Of a stretch of DNA of 64,000 bases, positions 55,946-64,000 are shown one piece after another. The stretch comes from Canna indica (Eukaryota; Streptophyta; Magnoliopsida; Zingiberales; Cannaceae): contig CP136898.1 of NCBI GenBank assembly GCA_034359265.1, forward strand, positions 40,261,501-40,325,500. Reading direction: 5' to 3'. Each line of letters begins with the position of its first letter. The first letter of the stretch is position 1. Position numbers and translations under genes: made by a program. The notes under the pieces were generated by a model, which had not been told where the DNA came from, ran no database searches, and saw only the letters and a program-made list of their open reading frames with translations.

Positions 55946-58618
55946 TGTCATACCCCAGACCCAAGGTAGCGTGATCAGTCGGGAATACACACCCGTACCT
56001 CGAAGCCTCACAACCATGCAGAGATATAGCAAATACTCAATTGGAATGCATATGTAACTATAATGTAAAGAGAGTAAAATCCCAATACTCGAATGTCAAA
56101 ACTCGAGACACAGTGACAATGTCTCTATAGGCACATCCATAAGCAAAGAATAAATGACAGGACTCCTTGACTCTCTACTACGAATGGGGAAAAGTCCTTT
56201 CGCTGAGCTTACGCCGCCAACTACATCAGGCTTCGTGAGCCACTCCTGAACCTGCACACATAGGCAGGAGGGAATGAGTATATAACTCAATGAGTGGTAG
56301 GGTAACACTATACTCGCCCTCAGAGATAATAAAACCACAAGAGCATATAGATGAACAGTGCACAAATAATCTAACAAGCGAAAAGTTCATGTCATCCACT
56401 GATTCACAAACTATAACAAATATGGTAAACACATTAATCCAATAAGAAGATCAGACATAACGAATTCAGTTCACAAAGGTTTAGTCACCTATCTGAAACT
56501 TTCATCAAACATTACAAGCCGCTCTGGCTTCATCTTTGGGGACCCGCGCACTAGCCACAATCTACGTCTCTAGCTGCGGTCCCTCACAAGTCGGGAATCT
56601 CCCTTCGACATAGGCCACATAAAAGGGTAACTATCAGGGTGGCTTCCTGGCATGTACCCGACCCAGAGCCGTCTCTTCGACGTCATGCTGTCACCGGATG
56701 GGTGTTCCGAATTCGTCTCTTTGGGACTCTGCCCATCACCGGTTGGAACCTCTTACTCATAAGTACATCAAGCATAATAGGGTAATATAACAAAGTAAAT
56801 GTATAAATTACATCATTTCCATTCATCATGTTCATCGTGGCAGTATAGTTTAGATCTACCATAGCAACAAGAGTATAATCATTGAAATAACTTATTTCTC
56901 AAGTAACACTAGACTAGTTCCCAACACTTAGCCAAATTTCTACAGTTTTCAAATGTTAACATATTCGGTTTTGTCACCTATACCAAACCAGTAATCCTAA
57001 ATGATATGATCACGAAACTCCCCAAAAGATTAAGCTTGTATATTCTACTTGCTAACCCCAGAGTTTCAGATCGTTTGGACAGCATATCAGTCACGGTGTG
57101 ACCAATACACCATCCCAGTAATTCTGCACCTGCTGGGATTTCTGCATTCATGAGCAGATTTTTATAGTTGACTAGCCATATTGCAAAATTCATAACTATG
57201 TTATTCCTTAACCTTTTTCCCTCAAACCAACTTTGTTCATTACAATTTGTTCCCTATAAGGTCCTCCCGAAATTTCACTACCCACGGCCAACACACGACA
57301 TTTAAATCGTAGTGTCAAAACCCCAACTCATCGTAAATTCTGCAAATTTATGCTATGCGCAGAACCGGACAGCTATGATTAGCCTTCGAACTAATTGTGT
57401 AAACCTGGTCATTTCAATTCGGAATTCAGTGAAATTTAGTATCGAGACTATTCAAGTATTATAATATCTATTCCTAGAAGTGTGGTCTAATCCGACGATC
57501 CCGCATCCCCCAAAATTTGTGTCCAACTTGCATAAAAATTATAAATGTCAAGCAAGTTCCTATTTTTATCATCTCTCCCTTTTGATCACCAAACACCCCA
57601 GTTGGACCCTATTTTGTCCACAATTTAACCTCCCCTAATCCTTATTAAATTCATGATCATGTTCTTGCAAATAATCATAAAGGCTACGCATTGTACTACC
57701 ACCACAACATGGCAAAGTCACATCAACATGAACTACTAATTCTACTATCATAGTAAGACAAAGATTTCTTCATTCCTTCATACAAGAAATTTAGACAAAT
57801 GGAAGCATCTCAAAACCACAATGGATCACATGCATCATTAGAATTCTATCTCAAAAATCCACCAACTAATGAGGACTTACCTTACTAATCATGGGGGAGT
57901 AATTTAAGGGGTTGTCCTCCAAAGTTGAGGTGCCTCTCACCTTTCAACTATGTGGAGCAGCACCTTGCTCTGGCTTCATGACTGATCTTTTTTTTATATA
58001 TCATGCATAGGATTGTTTCTCAAGACACCAAAACAAGATTTAAGACCTAACTTTCCCATGAAAGCAATAATTGGAAACAATTGCACAAATCAAGCAGCAT
58101 GGCGACGACATAGGCAACATGGTGTAGGCGGCATGAATTGGAAATCCCTATCTGGGGAACTAGAGCATAGATCCACTCACCAAAAGGAAGGAAAACCCAA
58201 GAAGAAGACTTGAATTTGGCGACGATCGACTCCGGCGATCTTAAGAAATCCGGCCACCAATTTTGTAGGTGCCGCCCACCCCTTGCTTAGATCGTTCGTG
58301 CCTTCATCTCCCCATGCGGCTGCCAAAATCCCTTTAAACCCTCTTTTCTTTCTTTTATTAAATTACCTTAATGCTTTTATAACTTAAGTGGGCCATATAT
58401 GAGCTTATACACATCCGATTCGAGCTCTGCGTGAACCCTCGAACTCGACTCGAGTTCAACTTACATCTAACATCCAAACCAACTACCATGAAACAATTTT
58501 GCTTGCGCAGTACCTCAATTCGCGCCTCACGACGATTCATTCGGCTCACTCCAACGCGCATCCTGATTTCCCACTGGAACCACAATAAATAAAATTTAAA
58601 TTTCCCACGGGTATTACA
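55946..58618 (-). repeat. 3' LTR of a second chromovirus-type element
   Basis: Starts TGTCATACCCCAGACCC and ends CCCACGGGTATTACA (2,673 bp). It is followed at higher coordinates by a reversed polypurine tract (ATCTCCCCCCTTAAAG) and remnants of pol, so it is the 3' LTR of a minus-strand element. It is distinct from the family at 17127-38763. Confidence 0.8.
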
Positions 58619-59490
58619 ATCTCCCCCCTTAAAGAAAAATTCGTCCTCGAATTTTGAGGTAAGAAAAGAGACATGCCGAGACCGTCAAACAAGTACGAAT
58701 ATTTCCACGCATCTCGGGCTCAGCCTCCCAAATGGCCTCTTGCCCAGAGTGGTGCGCTCGCACCTTCACTAACGGAACATTCCTAGACCTCAATTCCCTC
58801 ACCCAACGATCCAAAATCTCAACAGCCTCCCCTCATAAGATACAACTGTATTGACACCCAGAGCGACTGACTCTAACATATAGGACTCATCCCTAACTTA
58901 CCCCTTAATCATCAATGCATGAAATATTAGGTGAACCTTGAGGCAAGGCCAACTCATAAGCATTTGCTTCTCTCCACCAGAGAATGGGGAACATCTCAAA
59001 CAATCTAGTTTACAACTTCCCTTCCACTAGACACAGGTATCCTCACCAAAAAAAAAAGGTTATCATGTCGGCCTAGATGCTCAGCCTAAACCAGCTGATG
59101 AACCCAGCACCTAGATACAAACTCAGCCACCTCTCTATGAACCTTGCCATATCCGGCACTACAATTCCATCTTTGAACTCAGGGCACCCTCTCTGCCCAC
59201 TCAAAATCCATCGTTTGTACCTCTTCTCTCCGTTAAATTCTTAGTCAGAGCACAAGGGCATCCTTGCCCCGAACTACCCGAGTATGTCAACCAAAATGGA
59301 CTGAACTCGTAGGTGTATGTGCCACCCCGCAACCCGGGTCAAATGCCAACAACACAATCCCAACACTCAAACAACAAGCGAGCTCTTTCGCCAAGGGTCT
59401 CCTAGTGGCAGTCAAAAGTGTCAAACTCCTCTAAAGACTTCGTGCCCTAGGCGTCCGTCATAATGTTCGCCTTCCCAGGAGATACAACAT
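58619..59490 (-). pseudogene. Chromovirus pol remnants (RH, IN, chromo-like tail)
   Basis: Reading downward: an RNase H end resembling the YH-GKAN-ADALS stretch (about 59490-59430, read here as ISWEGEHYDGRLG), an integrase zinc-domain piece (FKDGIVVPDMAR, CWVHQ; about 59190-59080), and a chromodomain-like tail DRWVRELRSRNVPLVKVRAHHSGQEAIWEAEPEMR (58814-58690; shown here only as key text DRWVREL...EAEPEMR). The pieces are separated by deletions and frame changes. It belongs with the LTR at 55946-58618. Confidence 0.65.
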
Positions 59491-60499
59491 GGTACAACCA
59501 TAAACAGTCGGGTCATCCAACACCGTCTCTTCGGGACTACCCCTGTTATCGGTTGGGCACCCTCAAAACTCGTCTGTAGCCATCTCTTCGGGGCAACCCC
59601 CGTCACCAGTCGGACTCAACTCTTTGGGGCGAGGGTTAGCATCCTCTCTAACAACCCCCCGTCCAAGGTTGGCCATCTAACACGAGCATAATCATCATTC
59701 ACCGTATCAAAATTAAGAATACATAACAAAACATGGCACGTGCACATGAAAATAAGATATCCCACTGAATAACTCGTGCTAACCCGAGTACACTCGATCT
59801 TGCTCCTTCTCGGGCCCATCATATACAACTACTCAAGCCATAAAAAAGCACCACTTGCACAAGAAAGTATAAGTCTATCAATACATCCAACTTGTCGTGC
59901 CTCGACATCATTCGGCCACACCGGCCATACAACAACCACTCATATACATCATGTAATCGTATAATTTAACAGTTCGATAAAAGTAAGAATATACACACAA
60001 AGCCCATTCGAGGTCCTATCTCAATCTTAAGAAAAGATATATCACAATACAACTCTTAATGGTCTGAATCATGCCACAACGCCAAAATTTCAACACGATA
60101 CCTTGGTTGAGGCATTCTACCGAATACCTTGAGGCAAATTAACCTTACTAGGCTATACAACACATGGAAGTTCCTAACCAAAGGGATCTTAATCTTAAGA
60201 CATTAAGGGGCGTAGCCCATATGTCCGTCAACCCCCACCACAATCGGAAGCACAAATTACTCTAAGGAAAATGATTCCCAATCACTTACCTATTAGATTT
60301 CAGATTGGTGCAGTCTCTACATTTAGCCACTAATCCCAGCTTAGTTACAACTTCAAACTCTACCTATTCTTCAATACAACAAGTCTCTGGGTTCAACCGC
60401 GTGAACCCGCGAACCCGTCAGTGACAATGGCACACAATTCACAGATAAACAGTTCAGGAAATTTTGCTTGGACCTCAACATCCAACATCTCTTATCCTG
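59491..60499. other. Unassigned repeat-like DNA
   Basis: Contains CTCTTCGGGACTACCCCTGTTATCGG-like phrases similar to the motif near 56690-56750 in the adjacent LTR. It may be part of a diverged 5' LTR of the same insertion. No gene supported. Confidence 0.35.
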
Positions 60500-61047
60500 G
60501 GTAGAGCATCTGTAGACTAATGGCTTAGTCAAGGCGGCGAACAAAGTCATCCTGACATGACTTAAAAAGAAGCTTGACAAAGTCAAGGGGCGGTGGGTCG
60601 AAGAGCTGCTCAAGGTGCTATGCAACTGCCCAATCATCCACCCATGAAACTCGTTACAGACTCGTCTTAGAAGCAGAGGCCATGATCTTGGTTGAGATCG
60701 CAAAGCCCAGCCTTCAGATAACAACTTTCGATGATCAAGGCAACTCGGAAGCCCGATAGGTCGAGCTTGATCTTGTCGAAGAAGAACGAGAGCTCTCCAA
60801 GGTCAAGGAAGAAGTCATGAAGCTCAATATAGCTCAAAATAAGACAAAATGTCAAACCGAAGAATTTTAAAGAGGGAGATCTGATGCTAAGAATGATCGA
60901 ACTCCAGAGGACACCCATCGGGGAAGGAAAACTCACCCCAAATTGGGAAGGTCCATACATGATCACAAAAGACGTGGGAAAGGGAACCTATAGAAGAGAA
61001 CTTCCATGGACGTGGAACGCGGCCTCCCTGCGGTCCTACTATAGCTA
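60500..61047 (+). pseudogene. Tat-type integrase, C-terminal fragment
   Basis: Frame-broken remnant: QTNGLVKAANKVIL, KKKLDKVKGRWVEELLKVL, AEAMILVEIAKPSLQITTFDDQ, then FKEGDLMLRMIELQR-type and NWEGPYMITKDVGKGTY (after frame correction by eye). This is the end of a Tat-type integrase, continuing the fragment at 55595-55945. The catalytic middle is lost. It is followed by TTTTTCCCATAGGGTTTTCC, a phrase usual after pol in Tat elements. Confidence 0.75.
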
Positions 61048-62110
61048 AGCACTCTCCTTAAACTAGAAGTGGTCGGTGCACTTTTTTTGCCTTCACTACA
61101 GTTTTTCCCATAGGGTTTTCCCCTTGAAGGGTTTTTCAGCGATGGTTCTTGGAGCTTTTTGGATGAGGAGGATGGTGTTTCGTTAGAGTCTCAACATAGG
61201 GTCAGAGTGAATTCTTCCTTGGAGGTGAGTGGCCTTAACCCTTAGGGTTTTACCTCTCCTTAGGGCACTTGGTAGAAATTTGAGATTTCTGAAATCATAG
61301 TTGTTGGATGAATCTATGCGTCTTTATTTGCTTGGTTTGGAGTTTTGGGGTAGGAATGTTGTAGGGCAGCCCTAGGGGAGACTAGGGCTAAGTAGGGACC
61401 CTAATTGATGGGATTTCGTGGCTGTTTTGATGAGTACTATCCTTCTTATTGTTAAACTACCGAATCTCTTCATGTACGATGCTTGATGTGCTAGTTTTGT
61501 AAGGGAATTGGAAAGGATGAACTCCTTGGGGGTATGCGACCCTAGTAGATGAGACATCTTGTAGGGTAATTAGCCCTAAGTGATTGTGATTATGTAGGGT
61601 AGTTGGAGGTGGTCGTAGTTGAAGAAAAGAGCATGAATCCGTGGTGTTAGTAGAGAGGAAGGTGCAACTATGTGAAGTGCCCACAAGATGTTCAACGAAA
61701 TGCCTCAACACCTTGTGCACGAATAAATCATACCATATTGGTTGTAGAAATATGGGGTTTGGTTGGAACATCGTAAGGGGGCCCTAGAGGGTCGAGTAGA
61801 CCAACCCTTAGGACAATAATTCAACGGTTGACTAGCGACGACTAGGGGGGCTATAAGGATGAGATGGCAGCGGCTAGCTTGCTGGCCCAAGTAGTTCGGG
61901 TAGCAGCTAGAGGGGCTAAGTGGTAACGACTACCGACGACTATAGGGGCTACGTGGTAGCGGCTAGTGTCAACTAGAGAAGCTACGGGGTAGCAGCTAGA
62001 GTGCGTGCCCGATCATTGCGGGCAACATCTAGAGAGGCTACATGACATGGGTTATATGTTTGGATACTTATGATCACGTGTTTTGTAATATTATGTTCAT
62101 ACTATTAGGA
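61048..62110. repeat. Tat 3' region and degenerate GCTAG-rich repeats
   Basis: Post-integrase sequence, then (61790-62040) irregular repeats of the type GGGGCTACGTGGTAGCGGCTAG. No gene supported. Confidence 0.5.
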
Positions 62111-62287
62111 TGCGGAGGGAAAACGCAGCAGAATTAATACGAAGGAATTAACGATCTACTTTAAAAAATTCAAAACATTCCGAAAACAACGATCTACTTT
62201 AGTAATACTAAGGAATTAAATGAGACAGGAAGAGCAAAATTTATACCTCAAGCCGCTAATTTGAAATTGCTGCTCTAATCCTCAATC

Positions 62288-62756
62288 TAGGGGTGGCAAA
62301 ATGGGCCGGGCCGGCACGATAAGGTAGCATGCCAGGCCGAGCCGGGCCGCTAACTCCATGGGTCGGAAATTGGCGGCCCAGCACGACTCTCGAGCCCGCG
62401 TAATTTTACAGAATTGTGTTTTTTCCAAAATTTTACAGTATTCTACTTAACATAAGTACCTAACATCAAACCAAACCAAACATCAATACTTAACAACAAA
62501 CCAAACCAAATCAATTTTTTTTAGGTAGTAGACACTTAGTTTTAGGGTTTCAGAATTATTTAATTCAATTTATTTTAAAACTTAGTGGGCCAAACGGGTC
62601 GGGCCGGCATGACAAGAGCCGGCCCGCATCGGCCTGCATTGGCCCGCAATGTTATTGTACCGACTCGGCCAAATAAGCTTATCGGATTGAATTTTCTGGC
62701 ACGGCCTACAGTTATCGTGTCGTGCTATCATATCGTGCCCATTTCTGCCGCTCCTA
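62288..62756. mobile_element. hAT-like non-autonomous element, 0.47 kb
   Basis: Inverted ends TAGGGGTGGCAAAATGGGC and (inverse of) TAGGAGCGGCAGAAATGGGC. Flanks CCTCAATC (62280-62287) and CCTCAGTC (62757-62764), an 8-bp target duplication with one mismatch. GGGCCGGGCC-rich ends, AT-rich middle, no transposase. Confidence 0.85.
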
Positions 62757-63439
62757 CCTCAGTCCCAAACACACAAATGCACATCCTTCAATGATAGTTC
62801 ACACCAATCGCCTCGTAACAAAGGGGGCAGCGACCTCTCAGACTTATTGTGGCTCAACGGACAAGATCCTCAACTCTGATTCCCACCAATGAACGGTTGA
62901 CCCTTCCACCAAGAATCAGGCAGCGAGGAAAGGGAGAAGAGCAATGAGAAAACACCTGAATGAATTCACAAGGAGAGAAACACCTTACTGTAATTTTCCG
63001 ACGGAGCTTCACCAAGCTAGTGGAAGAAGGAGAGGAAAAACTCCAAGGTACGGCTTCTTGATTGGAGGTGAAGAAATTGTTCTTTAGATTAATTCCCAAT
63101 TAATTCTGAATTAAATTCGGAATTAATTCACCCAATGGGTGTTCAACCAACATCTCCTAAATAATCTCATAGGGGTACAAATTTGAACTCACCCCGAAAT
63201 TCAAAATTTCAAGATTTATCTCCAATCACTTCCCTATCTAATAGGGACTTGATTTAATCACACTAATTCATTTCCCTATTAAAAGGGAGTCAACAACTAA
63301 CCTCCCTATTTAATAGGGAGACTAGGTGCATGGGGAGACCAAGCGGTTCGAATTCAAATTTGAACCAGAATTCTATTCAAAATAGAATCTGAGTTTCCTT
63401 CCTTATTATAGTTGTCCCACCTTGACCCATGGGTTCGGT

Positions 63440-63506
63440 CCAGTCAACACTTTGACTGGACCATGGTCAACACTTTGACTGGACCATGGTCAACACTTGA
63501 CTGGGC
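63440..63506. repeat. ~27-bp minisatellite
   Basis: Three tandem copies of GTCAACACTTTGACTGGACC plus ATG, the last shortened (ACTTGACTGGGCC). Confidence 0.8.
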
Positions 63507-64000
63507 CAAGGATCAGGTTGACTTCATCGTGTATCATACCCTACAAATTAGGGTTCCGAGGAACCCCTTCCCCTAGTACTTATAATTCGTCCGAATAGAA
63601 AACACCTTTCCTATTTTGTTCGTAAACAAGAATCGTGATCGTGTTGCAGCATGTCCATTCTAATAGACATCAAGTGTCACACTCAAGTTCTATTTTACAA
63701 AGTTTGTTACGAGGGTATCCTGTTGTGTGTGACCCATTGAGCCCCACACTAAGCCAGCAGTGAGTTGTGCAAACGGAGAGTCAGATTCGAAAAAACATCA
63801 TCTATTCGAATTTCCACGAGCCTCCACTAAACCTCATTAGTGTGGTCGTGTGAGACTCCACTCACAAGTCATAATTGACATCTAGCAACATGTCATAACC
63901 ATCCAAATAGTGTGAGGTTCAATCTAAAGGGATCAAACGCCCTTTAGTGATTAGTTACCATGCAACTAAATCCTTCTATTACAATATCCCGAACTCGACT

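Larger units (their letters stand above)
62111..64000. other. LTR-like repetitive DNA, runs off the window
   Basis: Non-coding, with runs such as CCCTATTTAATAGGGAG (63230-63310). It resembles a long LTR or LARD-type sequence by eye only. It is interrupted by the hAT-like element at 62288-62756. The right end is not in the window. Confidence 0.35.

Noticed and set aside
60371..60966. Minus-strand ORFs over the Tat integrase end
   Set aside because: Antisense shadows of the plus-strand integrase fragment.

Overview
The window is gene-poor, repeat-rich nuclear DNA of a flowering plant. The evidence is the repeat content. It holds an integrated badnavirus (Caulimoviridae), a Mutator-like element, a CACTA element, Ty3/gypsy chromovirus and Tat-type retrotransposons, a Ty1/copia-type element and three short hAT-like elements. 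Several retroelements have primer-binding sites matching plant initiator tRNA-Met. The host species cannot be named from this sequence. I saw no convincing single-copy host gene.

Region 1 (1-9869) is the most unusual part: an endogenous badnavirus locus folded into an inverted repeat. Arms 1-4440 (+) and 4828-9267 (-) are collinear with no indel; paired positions always add up to 9268. I found only two substitutions between them. Each arm carries a long open polyprotein frame (movement protein, coat-protein region, two badnavirus-type Cys/His clusters, aspartic protease, first residues of reverse transcriptase). Each also carries an out-of-place second copy of part of the movement-protein region and a piece of viral leader. 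The apex holds a viral intergenic region with a TATA box pointing left, a tRNA-Met primer site and a ~114-bp nested inverted repeat. No RT catalytic core or RNase H is present in the window. The left end of the locus lies outside it.

Region 2 (about 10.19-15.3 kb) is a decayed Mutator-like (MULE) gene with seven exons. A degenerate palindrome-rich repeat and a converging, spliced GRF-type zinc-finger/coiled-coil gene lie downstream.

Region 3 (17127-38763) is one Ty3/gypsy chromovirus with a 5-bp target duplication (ATAGT). Its 5' LTR is split by an 11.2-kb CACTA element (17352-28514, target duplication GAT) with a broken transposase gene. The LTRs carry an array of hairpin-forming units whose stem arms covary. 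Gag and pol are full of stop codons, many of them TAG where CAG would be expected.

Region 4 (38.8-64 kb) is a mosaic of nested retroelements. A Tat-type gag-protease remnant (-) with ~180-bp tandem repeats abuts a copia-type gag-only element. The gag of that element was hit by a solo LTR (45814-51134, target duplication TATCT), which was itself hit by a second solo LTR (48330-50862, target duplication ACACC). Further right, a Tat integrase gene (+) is split by a chromovirus remnant (-). Three hAT-like non-autonomous elements (42137-43144, 54319-55360, 62288-62756) have 8-bp target duplications.

Almost every gene here is a broken mobile-element gene. The two badnavirus frames are the clear exception and stay open for about 1,300 codons, which fits recent integration, recent duplication or arm-to-arm gene conversion.
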